Shown one piece after another: positions 24,720 to 32,325 of a stretch of DNA of 64,000 nt. Under the pieces are notes generated by a model. That model saw nothing but the letters and a program-made list of their open reading frames with translations, did not search any database and had not been told where the DNA came from. The translations under genes and the position numbers were made by a program. Within the stretch, counting starts at the first letter, position 1, and every line of letters begins with the position of its first letter. Source of the stretch: Candidatus Hydrogenedentota bacterium (lineage in GTDB: Bacteria; Hydrogenedentota; Hydrogenedentia; Hydrogenedentales; CAILVY01); contig JAKQOG010000127.1 of NCBI GenBank assembly GCA_029565395.1, forward strand, positions 24,381-88,380, given 5' to 3'.

Positions 24720-27020
24720 TTATGGCGTGTGCGAAAGCGCGCTGGGCGGCAGGGATTGCGCTTCGATGCCCGGACCTGCGTATTGCACATCCAGGGCCTT
24801 GTTGCCGCCCGCCTGAAAGTAGATCACCTTAAAGGCGTGTTTCCCTGCGCGAAGCCCGGTGATGCCGGAGATCGTCACGGTTTTGTGCTGGCCGTCGTTG
24901 TTGACGAGTTCCGCCCCGTCAATGTACAGGTTCGCGCCATCGTTGGCCTGCAGGCTGAAGGAATAAACGCCGTCCCGGGGGACCTCCAGGTAACCGGTGA
25001 ATTCAAGCCCAAACGCCTCGGCGGGCGTGGGAATCACGTCAAGGCCAATCCGATGCACCGTTTTTTCGGAGACCGGCTTGAGCGTGGAGAAATCAGGCAG
25101 TGCAGGCCACTTGCCACCCTCGAAGTAGCGGCAGCGCAGGCCTGGCTGCGTGGCGCCTGGGGAAACCGCCGCCTTGGGTTCATAGACCTGTTCCGGCTGC
25201 ATATCGCCGTATTCCTTTTTAAGATTCGCCAGTGCTCCGTTGCTCTCGCGGTACATGGTAACGCCGTTGCGCTCCGCCACCTCAAAGAACCGTTTCGCGC
25301 GCGCCAGAAACGCTGGATCCAGGATCACTTTAAAATGTTCGTGGTCCATGGTATACGCTTTGGACGCCCGTGCGCGGGTGCGCTCCAGGATGGCATAGTC
25401 CACGCTCAACCGCGCCACGCGGACGCGCTCCAGCGTTTCCGGATCATTCGCAACCACCGCTTCCGCCTTATCCCACAAAGCGTCCGCCTCCGCCAGCAGC
25501 GCATCGTTGAGGTGTCGGTGTTCCGGGCCGATCCAGATATCCATGTGGATGTTTTTATTTTCCACTTCGTCATGAATGAGATCGATATACTTCAGAATGG
25601 GTTTGGCCGCTTTGCCATACACCCCTTTGCAAAATTCCTTGATCGCCTTGTCTTTGTCGTAATGCGGGTCCCACAACAGCTTTGCATTGAGATATCCGCT
25701 TAGCGGCGACAACTCGCCGTTCACCGTTGTATATACATCCTGCTCGAATATGCCGCGTACATTATGCTTCGCAAGAAAGTGGATATTGTCATCGCGCACC
25801 CGGAGGTTGGGGAACGGCACTAAATAATGCGAGAACGACGTGACATAGTCCCACACCCATAGGCGATCGCACATGGTGGCCCAGCCTTTGACATCCTTCA
25901 CGAACTTTTTATTGTCCGGGTGATTGCATTTTTCAAACGAATGCGCAAAACAGCATTCAATGCTGCACAACCGGATAATGACGTTCGGCGAAGGCCGCAT
26001 CGTCTTGGGCGGCTTACGCGTCCATTGATAGGCCAGCGTATCGATCACCTTGCCGGGAAATTCATCCTTCACCGCATCCGCCACGCGGTTTACCAGCGAG
26101 AGCACCGGCGCGATTTGGGAATCTTCTTTTTTGGCGAGCGCGGCGCACTTGGCGCATTGGCAATAGTTCCCCCAATCGTTTTGCGACACGGAAAATACCG
26201 TCGCTTCGGGATGCTCGCGCATCCGCTTTTTGACTTCATCGATCACAATCTTCACCACATCCTCGTTGGTACAGCAGAGTTGCGTGTGGTCCTGGATACG
26301 CTTGCCCTTCACCATCGAGAAATATTCGGGATGCTCCGCAAAATACTTCTCCGGCGGGACCAATGAATTAAACGTGTGAACAAATCCGAAATAGGTCACC
26401 TTGCCCCCGTGCTTTTCCGTGAGTGACGCCGCATTGCCGTTCATCCGGTTCCGGGCGCACCAATCCCCGTCGAAACAGTCTTTTGTAAATGGTTCGCGGT
26501 ATTCGAGCTCCGGGATCACTTTTTCATAGAGCGCACGAATTTTAAAGATACCGATCTTTTTCGGAATATGACTGATCGCGGGCGTGTACCAGCGGCAGCC
26601 CAGATGATCCTCAAGCAGGCCATATACGCCATAAAGCGTGCCGCGCGGCTCGCCCCCTGCGATGATCAGATGCCGGTTCGTGGTCCGGATAACGTACCCT
26701 TCTTTCCCTAAAGCATCGAAGTCTATCGATACGTTCGCAGGGTACAAATGGGCGTTCTTACCTAAAATGATTTCATGCTTCTTGACCGGTTCGGAATCCG
26801 TCACGATGGGCAGTTCCGCTCCGGACATTTCCTTTAAAAACCGCTGCAATTCCTCCGCCGCATAGCGCGTGGACGGGGAGGCGTCTTCCGCCACCACAAT
26901 CTGCGCCTGGGTCCTGCCCCACTGCGACACCATAAACGGTTTGCCCAAGACCGATTTCACCGTGGTGCAACCGGTCGAACTCACGATTAGTGCCAGAATA
27001 ACAATGCTGATGCGCCGCAT
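24720..27020 (-). CDS. DUF4838 protein with PA14 domain, exported
   Basis: A 766-aa protein with a signal peptide and a possible lipobox at C18 (SSTGC), so perhaps a lipoprotein. Residues about 40-150 resemble the GH20/GH67-type N-terminal beta-alpha domain (YAAEELQRFLKEMSGAELPIV). DUF4838 spans about 180-530 (SVSQNDWGNYCQC, WVWDYVTSFSHYLVPFPN). The C-terminal 170 residues look like a PA14 carbohydrate-binding domain (GVYSFSLQANDGANLYIDG). It probably acts on or binds polysaccharides outside the cytoplasm; no reaction is established for DUF4838. ATG 27020 follows GAGAGG by 8 nt. Confidence 0.82.
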   Translation of the reverse strand: MRRISIVILALIVSSTGCTTVKSVLGKPFMVSQWGRTQAQIVVAEDASPSTRYAAEELQRFLKEMSGAELPIVTDSEPVKKHEIILGKNAHLYPANVSIDFDALGKEGYVIRTTNRHLIIAGGEPRGTLYGVYGLLEDHLGCRWYTPAISHIPKKIGIFKIRALYEKVIPELEYREPFTKDCFDGDWCARNRMNGNAASLTEKHGGKVTYFGFVHTFNSLVPPEKYFAEHPEYFSMVKGKRIQDHTQLCCTNEDVVKIVIDEVKKRMREHPEATVFSVSQNDWGNYCQCAKCAALAKKEDSQIAPVLSLVNRVADAVKDEFPGKVIDTLAYQWTRKPPKTMRPSPNVIIRLCSIECCFAHSFEKCNHPDNKKFVKDVKGWATMCDRLWVWDYVTSFSHYLVPFPNLRVRDDNIHFLAKHNVRGIFEQDVYTTVNGELSPLSGYLNAKLLWDPHYDKDKAIKEFCKGVYGKAAKPILKYIDLIHDEVENKNIHMDIWIGPEHRHLNDALLAEADALWDKAEAVVANDPETLERVRVARLSVDYAILERTRARASKAYTMDHEHFKVILDPAFLARAKRFFEVAERNGVTMYRESNGALANLKKEYGDMQPEQVYEPKAAVSPGATQPGLRCRYFEGGKWPALPDFSTLKPVSEKTVHRIGLDVIPTPAEAFGLEFTGYLEVPRDGVYSFSLQANDGANLYIDGAELVNNDGQHKTVTISGITGLRAGKHAFKVIYFQAGGNKALDVQYAGPGIEAQSLPPSALSHTP

Positions 27021-27113
27021 AGTGTTTTCCTCTCGCTAAAAGAACATGAACTCGCTTTTGTAGTTGTACCATAGTCACCGAGGCTGGGTAAACTGCACAC
27101 TAAAAGGAATTGC

Positions 27114-27374
27114 TTACTTGATTTTTTTCAGCCAGGCAGTGAGTTCGACGGCGCGGTGATCGCGGTGCATGGTTTGAAGTTTGTTCGCGAGAATGCGCGC
27201 TTCCTGAATGCGGCCAAGCTCTCCCAGGCAGCGGGCGCGGCCATACAAAATATCCGGGTGATTCGGATAGGCGTGACCGATCTCTTCCAGGAGGGCATCC
27301 GCCTGGGCATAGTGGCGCTTCTCGAACATATACCGGGCGCGTTCATATTTGTCCCGCAGGTCTGCATCAAACAT
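27114..27374 (-). CDS. Small TPR-repeat protein
   Basis: An 86-aa, soluble, helical protein with about two TPR units (ARYMFEKRHYAQADALLEEI and HPDILYGRARCLGELGRIQEA). It begins 21 bp after asnB with a GGAGG-containing leader, as the last gene of the glycosyltransferase-AsnB operon. The role is unknown; TPRs suggest protein binding, perhaps as a scaffold for the polysaccharide machinery. Confidence 0.75.
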   Translation of the reverse strand: MFDADLRDKYERARYMFEKRHYAQADALLEEIGHAYPNHPDILYGRARCLGELGRIQEARILANKLQTMHRDHRAVELTAWLKKIK

Positions 27375-27395
27375 AACGTCTCTCCGCCACCTCCT

Positions 27396-29282
27396 TTATA
27401 CGCCAAGCGCCGATTTGGTTTCCACTTGCCGCAGCCAGTGCTCGAACAGGAGAACAGCCCAAAGGTGATGCCCGTAGTTTTCCACGCCTGCCACATGCCG
27501 GTCAAAGAGACGTTGAATAGGGTCTACCATCAGGTATTGCGCACACCGGCTTCCGCTTTCAAGCACAAGTTCCCGGAAATGGTCCCGCAATTCCTTCCGG
27601 AACCATCGATGGATGGGAATGGCGAAGCCTTGTTTGCGTTGCGCCAGTAATGCAGGCGGAAGCGTATCGCGCAAGGCGTATTTCATCAGGCGTTTTGAAA
27701 CACCCTGCGCATATTTCAATGGGAATGGCACCGTGGCGGCAAATTCGACCAACCGGTGATCCAGCAACGGCACACGCGCCTCCAATCCGTGCGCCATGCT
27801 CATCCGGTCCACCTTGGTCAAAATATCATCCGGCAGATACATCATTGTGTCCAGGTAAAGCATCCGGTTGTTATCCGGGAGCGTCTGTGCCCGCGTGCAA
27901 TGTTCCGCATAGCGATCTATCTGGTGGTTAAAGACTGCCTGCGCAAAATCCGAGGTGTACAACGCTTGGCGCAGTTCCGGTCCGAAACAGGTAAGCCTGC
28001 GGCGGAAACTTTCGTCCGGAGACAGAAACGTATCCTGGGCAAATCGGCGCAGTTGATGCACGGCGGGCGATTCCGGCCATGTATGCAACATTACAGCCGC
28101 CAGTTGCCGCACCGGGCCGGGAATTTTCCGAAACGTCGCCACCTGCAGGTTACGATGCATCCAGGTATATCCCCCGAACAATTCATCGCCGCCATCGCCG
28201 GAAAGCGCCACGGTTACTGAGCCCCGCGCCACTTGGGATACCAGCCACATGGGCAGCGCCGAAGAATCCGCGAAGGGTTCGCCGAAATGCCGTACGAAGC
28301 GCGCAACGGTGTCTATCATGTCCGGATGCAGGATTTCCTCCGTGTGGTCGGCGCCGAAATGCTGCGCGGCGATTCTGGCGAAACGCGTTTCATCGCGATG
28401 CGCGTCATCAAATCCAATCGTGAAGGTTTTGACCGGTTTATCCGAACAGCGGCTCAATGCGGCCACCACCGCGCTGGAATCCATGCCGCCGCTCAGAAAT
28501 GCGCCCAAGGGCACATCGCTGATCCGCTGCATGCACACCGCATCATCCAGCAGTGAGAGAAAGGCTTCCGCCGCGCTGGGGAGTGTCCAGGCCGGATCTT
28601 CTTTAAATTCCAACCGCCAATACTGCTCATGCGTGATGCGGCCCTCTTCCACCACAAGCCTTTCGCCCGGCATCAGTTTAAACACGTTTTTGTAGATGGT
28701 GTCCGGGCCGGGAATGTAGAGATAGGTGAAATAGGCGTCGATCGCGGCCGGATTCAGTCCCTGCCCGGCAAACCCGCCCTGTACCAGTGCGTCGAGTTCC
28801 GAGGCAAAGGCCACCGCACCGTTTTGTTGGGTATAGAACAGCGGCTTGATGCCCAGCCGATCCCGCACCAGTACCAGCCGGCGGCGTTCCTTGTCAAAGC
28901 AAGCGTAGGCAAACATGCCATTCAATTGTTGCACCGCATTGTCACCCCACACGCGGTGCGCTTCCAGCAACACTTCCGTATCGCATTTTGTGTGAAAAGA
29001 AGATCCACGCGCCTCCAATATTTCCTGCAATTCCTGAAAATTGTATATCTCCCCGTTGAACACGATTACGAGGTTGCCGTCCGTGCTGACCATGGGCTGA
29101 TGTCCGGCATGGGTGGTATCCAGAATACTGAGGCGCCGATGGGCTAATCCTGCGCCTGGCTGATGCCATGCGCCGGAATCATCCGGTCCTCGGTGTGCGA
29201 GGGCCGTACTCATGCGATCCAGCCGATATAGGTCTACTTCGTGGCCCGGATCGTCATACACTATGCCGCAAATTCCACACAC
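27396..29282 (-). CDS. asnB: Asparagine synthase (glutamine-hydrolysing)
   Basis: A 628-aa AsnB-type enzyme. GTG starts the protein and Cys2 (MCGICGIVY) is the Ntn glutaminase nucleophile. The GATase_2 domain covers about 1-200 with HRGPDDSG, and the synthetase domain from about 235 carries the PP-loop SGGMDSS and GDGGDELFGGY. It makes asparagine from aspartate, glutamine and ATP, but homologues in polysaccharide clusters amidate sugar carboxylates. It sits 3 bp after a GT4 gene and before a small TPR gene, so a glycan-modifying role is plausible though unproven. Confidence 0.92.
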   Translation of the reverse strand: MCGICGIVYDDPGHEVDLYRLDRMSTALAHRGPDDSGAWHQPGAGLAHRRLSILDTTHAGHQPMVSTDGNLVIVFNGEIYNFQELQEILEARGSSFHTKCDTEVLLEAHRVWGDNAVQQLNGMFAYACFDKERRRLVLVRDRLGIKPLFYTQQNGAVAFASELDALVQGGFAGQGLNPAAIDAYFTYLYIPGPDTIYKNVFKLMPGERLVVEEGRITHEQYWRLEFKEDPAWTLPSAAEAFLSLLDDAVCMQRISDVPLGAFLSGGMDSSAVVAALSRCSDKPVKTFTIGFDDAHRDETRFARIAAQHFGADHTEEILHPDMIDTVARFVRHFGEPFADSSALPMWLVSQVARGSVTVALSGDGGDELFGGYTWMHRNLQVATFRKIPGPVRQLAAVMLHTWPESPAVHQLRRFAQDTFLSPDESFRRRLTCFGPELRQALYTSDFAQAVFNHQIDRYAEHCTRAQTLPDNNRMLYLDTMMYLPDDILTKVDRMSMAHGLEARVPLLDHRLVEFAATVPFPLKYAQGVSKRLMKYALRDTLPPALLAQRKQGFAIPIHRWFRKELRDHFRELVLESGSRCAQYLMVDPIQRLFDRHVAGVENYGHHLWAVLLFEHWLRQVETKSALGV

Positions 29283-29285
29283 GGC

Positions 29286-30410
29286 TCAGCGTTTCCCTTT
29301 CATGTGTTGTGTCAATAATTCATGATACAGGGCGCGGTGCCGATCCACCATCTGCTCCACGGACAGATTTTCCCGTACCCATTTCGCCGCCGCCGCGCCC
29401 ATGCGCCGCGCCTCCTCCGGATGTTCCAGGCATGCTTCCACCGCATTCGCAAAATCCTTTGGATCGCGCGTATATACCAGGCGTCCTGTCTCTCCATCAT
29501 GCACCAGTTCTTTGACCCCGCCCACCGCCGCCGCCACCACCGGCTTCCCCATGGCCATGGATTCCATGATGGCGTTCGGAAAGCCTTCCCGTTGCGAACA
29601 CAGCAAGGCGACATCCATGACGGCGTGCAGTTCCGTAATTTCGTTGATGGTGGCAAACCGGTTGAAGTGTTCCGCATACCCGCGCCGCCGAACCAGCCGC
29701 CCCATGTCGTCCACCAGGGGGCCGGAACCCACCAGAACAAAATGCACGTCGTTTCGGTGTTCGAGCAAATGGAACGCCATTTCCATAAACAATCGGTGAT
29801 CCTTCACCGGACTGAAATTGGCCACCATGCCGATGATATGTTTTTCTTTAGGCAGGCCAAACCGTTCCCGCAGTGCGCTATTCGAGTCATTGCATTGAAA
29901 TTCATTTACAGGCAGGCCATTCAGTATTACCCGCACTAGCGATTCATCCGCCTGTTCCCGCTGCCGGACATCCGCCGCCACCGCCTCACAGTTCGCCACA
30001 ACCGCCTGCACGTACCGGTTCGCACGGCGTTGCATAAAGAGATGCCGGCGCTTCTGCCAATGTGCGAGCTCACGCCGGCTCGAGAGAATCACCGGCACGC
30101 TAATCTTGCGTGCTGCTTTATTGGCGAACAGATCAAACCCGAAAAGGAACGAGTGCATAATCTGGGGGGGATGACTGCGCAGGAGTGCTCCGATTTTTCT
30201 CTGAAGCCTGAAATCCCAGCCGCTATGACCCTCCAAAATGTTCACGCGCGCGGCAGTTCTACGCGCCTCCCCAATCCAGGCCCCGCCCGCGTTCGTGCAA
30301 ATCAGATTCACTTCGTATTCATCCGCCAATCCCGCCATTAGATACAGCAATTGGCGTTCCGTCCCGCCCACGCGCATGCTTGGAATGATATACGTAATCC
30401 GCGGCTGCAT
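29286..30410 (-). CDS. GT4-family glycosyltransferase
   Basis: A 374-aa GT-B glycosyltransferase. The N-terminus ITYIIPSMRVGGTERQL is the GT4 strand-glycine loop. The donor domain carries GMVANFSPVKDHRLF and EGFPNAIMESMAMGKPVVAAAVGGVKE, with the EX7E motif. ATG 30410 has AGGAG 11 nt upstream; a 48-codon upstream extension is antisense of the next gene. It starts 2 bp after the stop of the upstream GT4 gene. Acts at the cytoplasmic face in polysaccharide assembly; sugar unknown. Confidence 0.9.
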   Translation of the reverse strand: MQPRITYIIPSMRVGGTERQLLYLMAGLADEYEVNLICTNAGGAWIGEARRTAARVNILEGHSGWDFRLQRKIGALLRSHPPQIMHSFLFGFDLFANKAARKISVPVILSSRRELAHWQKRRHLFMQRRANRYVQAVVANCEAVAADVRQREQADESLVRVILNGLPVNEFQCNDSNSALRERFGLPKEKHIIGMVANFSPVKDHRLFMEMAFHLLEHRNDVHFVLVGSGPLVDDMGRLVRRRGYAEHFNRFATINEITELHAVMDVALLCSQREGFPNAIMESMAMGKPVVAAAVGGVKELVHDGETGRLVYTRDPKDFANAVEACLEHPEEARRMGAAAAKWVRENLSVEQMVDRHRALYHELLTQHMKGKR

Positions 30411-30412
30411 GG

Positions 30413-31462
30413 CTATACAACGCTCCTTAAGATTTCCAGCAGACGTGGGGCCGCCACGCGCAACGAATACCGCTCCTCCACCGTCGCGCGTGCCGCCTCG
30501 CCCAATTGTTTCCGGTACGCCGGCTCCCGTAATCGATCTATCGACGCGCGCCACTCCTCCGGCTGTTCCGCAAACAGGCCGTTCCGCTCATGCTCGATGA
30601 TCTCCAGCGCCGCCCCGTACGGCGTAGCGATGCAGGGAATCCCGCATGCCATGTACACCAGCGCTTTCAGCGCACACTTGCCCCGCGTCCATTCATCCCT
30701 GGTCTGTGGCATCAGCCCCACCGAGAACTGCTGCGCCTCCGCCACTTCCGTATCGAAATTCCATGGCTCCACAATGACATGATCCCACGATAGCTTCCGC
30801 GCATCCGCCCCCACCAATACCACCCGGGCGCCGGATAGATGCGTCAAGACTTCCCGGAGCGGAAACAGCGTGGGCGTCGTGCTTGGCGAACCTATCCAGC
30901 CCACGGAAAACGCCTCCGGAGCGTTCGGTGGCGGTATAAACCGGTCCGTGTCCACCACCGTCGGGAATACGTCCACATGGCCGTTAAATTTCCGTGCTTC
31001 GTCCGCGAGCCATGCATTTCCCGCAAGAATTCGATCCGATATTTTCATCAACGCAGCAATCTGCGCACGGTCTTCCAGCAGTTTCCACATCCCCCGCAAC
31101 GGATGCGGCGGCGCAAGATGTACCGCGTCATCAAGGTCATACACAATCCTCCGGGCGCGGCGCTTTAGTAATCCCGGCAGCCCCCGGAGATATGCGCTCA
31201 TCAATGCCTTCTGCACAAAAACCGCATCATACCGCCCCGCCGACAAGATCTGTTCTATCCGGCGCGGAGTCTCATGAAGGTGATACCAAAAGGCCCGGCC
31301 CTGCCGTTCCGGGCCCGTCAGCCGCCTCCATGCCGCCTCCGCCATCGGCGCCGCTACTGTGCACTCCACGCCCTGGCTCCGCAAATGCGGCAGAAACTGC
31401 CCCACCCTGTACCGAGGGCTGGCAGCCGCGTCCGGATACAATGTCAAAAACACTACTCGCAT
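30413..31462 (-). CDS. GT4-family glycosyltransferase
   Basis: A 349-aa GT-B protein starting MRVVFLTLYPDAAASPRYRVGQ, a form common among GT4 enzymes of capsular clusters. IVYDLDDAVHL ends the first Rossmann domain; GWIGSPSTTPTLFPL and ALVYMACGIPCIATPYGAALEII form the donor site. ATG 31462 is preferred over a TTG four codons upstream. It is the promoter-proximal gene of the minus-strand operon GT4-GT4-AsnB-TPR; no promoter was confidently recognised in the 110 bp shared with the divergent toxin-antitoxin locus. Confidence 0.88.
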   Translation of the reverse strand: MRVVFLTLYPDAAASPRYRVGQFLPHLRSQGVECTVAAPMAEAAWRRLTGPERQGRAFWYHLHETPRRIEQILSAGRYDAVFVQKALMSAYLRGLPGLLKRRARRIVYDLDDAVHLAPPHPLRGMWKLLEDRAQIAALMKISDRILAGNAWLADEARKFNGHVDVFPTVVDTDRFIPPPNAPEAFSVGWIGSPSTTPTLFPLREVLTHLSGARVVLVGADARKLSWDHVIVEPWNFDTEVAEAQQFSVGLMPQTRDEWTRGKCALKALVYMACGIPCIATPYGAALEIIEHERNGLFAEQPEEWRASIDRLREPAYRKQLGEAARATVEERYSLRVAAPRLLEILRSVV

Positions 31463-31572
31463 GCGCTTTCCCAACCGGCCATACCTTCCACCCTTATACT
31501 AATACCTAGCCACGTAAAAACGCCAAGTAATACAGATTCGGTTGATTTGAACTAGGATAATCGCCCCAAGCG

Positions 31573-31601
31573 CTTGACGAAATTGGAAAAGGGTTATACA
31601 A
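31573..31601 (+). promoter_or_regulatory. Sigma-70-type promoter of the AbrB-Doc operon
   Basis: TTGACG (31573-31578), a 17-nt spacer, then TACAAT (31596-31601). Predicted start is near 31608, 16 nt upstream of the antitoxin ATG, with GGAG between. Confidence 0.7.
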
Positions 31602-31623
31602 TGTGATAACGGAGAAAAACAAC

Positions 31624-31848
31624 ATGAAAAAACTTACCAAGCATGGAAACAGCCTGGCGCTCGTGATCGAACGGCCGATTCTGGATCTGCTCAAACTGGA
31701 TGCGAACACCCCCTTGGAAATATCCACCGACGGAGATATCCTTATCGTCAAACCCCACCGCAGCCGGAAGGCAAACAAAAAGGTCAAGGAAGCGCTTGCG
31801 TGGGTGAATGACCACTATGGCAATGCATTGCAGCGGCTGGCGGAATAA
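31624..31848 (+). CDS. AbrB/MazE/SpoVT-type antitoxin
   Basis: A 74-aa swapped-hairpin DNA-binding protein: MKKLTKHGNSLALVIERP and the LEISTDGDILIVKP strand pair are typical of AbrB-fold antitoxins. The Lys/Arg-rich C-terminal half would bind the toxin. ATG 31624 has GGAG 9 nt upstream. Its TAA is immediately followed by the Doc ATG, so the two are translated together. Expected to neutralise Doc and repress its own promoter. Confidence 0.85.
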   Translation: MKKLTKHGNSLALVIERPILDLLKLDANTPLEISTDGDILIVKPHRSRKANKKVKEALAWVNDHYGNALQRLAE

Positions 31849-32256
31849 ATGAATCCAATTTTTCTATCCATTGAGGATATTTTGGAAATCCACAGCGATC
31901 AAATACGGCGTTACGGGGGAACCATGGTAATTCGGGATACTCTCCTCCTGCAATCAGCAATCGCACAACCGTGTGCAATGTTTTCAGGAAAGTTCCTTTA
32001 CCATGATCTGTTTGAGATGGCCTCTGCATATTTGTTTCATCTTGTGATGAATCATCCTTTTCTCGACGGAAATAAAAGGACCGGTGGTGCTGCCGCCCTT
32101 GTTTTTCTTTTTTTGAACGGTGTAAAACCGGGAATTAATGAAGATTCCTTTGCAGACATGGTGTTATCCGTTGCTCGCGGCGAAATAAAAAAACCTGAAA
32201 TTGCGCTATTCTTCCGGAAAGCCTGTACAGGTTTTGAGCAGACGGACTTATCATGA
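31849..32256 (+). CDS. doc: Doc-type (Fic-fold) toxin
   Basis: A 135-aa death-on-curing toxin. The Fic-family signature HPFLDGNKRT (residues 69-78) is intact, with the catalytic His69, and the N-terminal IHSDQIRRYGG is typical. Doc proteins phosphorylate EF-Tu and stop translation (family knowledge). The usual partner is a Phd-type antitoxin; here the partner is AbrB-like, a known but less common pairing. All visible key residues are present, so it appears functional. Confidence 0.88.
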   Translation: MNPIFLSIEDILEIHSDQIRRYGGTMVIRDTLLLQSAIAQPCAMFSGKFLYHDLFEMASAYLFHLVMNHPFLDGNKRTGGAAALVFLFLNGVKPGINEDSFADMVLSVARGEIKKPEIALFFRKACTGFEQTDLS

Positions 32257-32325
32257 GTTGAATTGAATAATCCATCCCCGCACAATGTTCCAATAAACAG
32301 AACCCGGCAACTACGGAGCAATACA

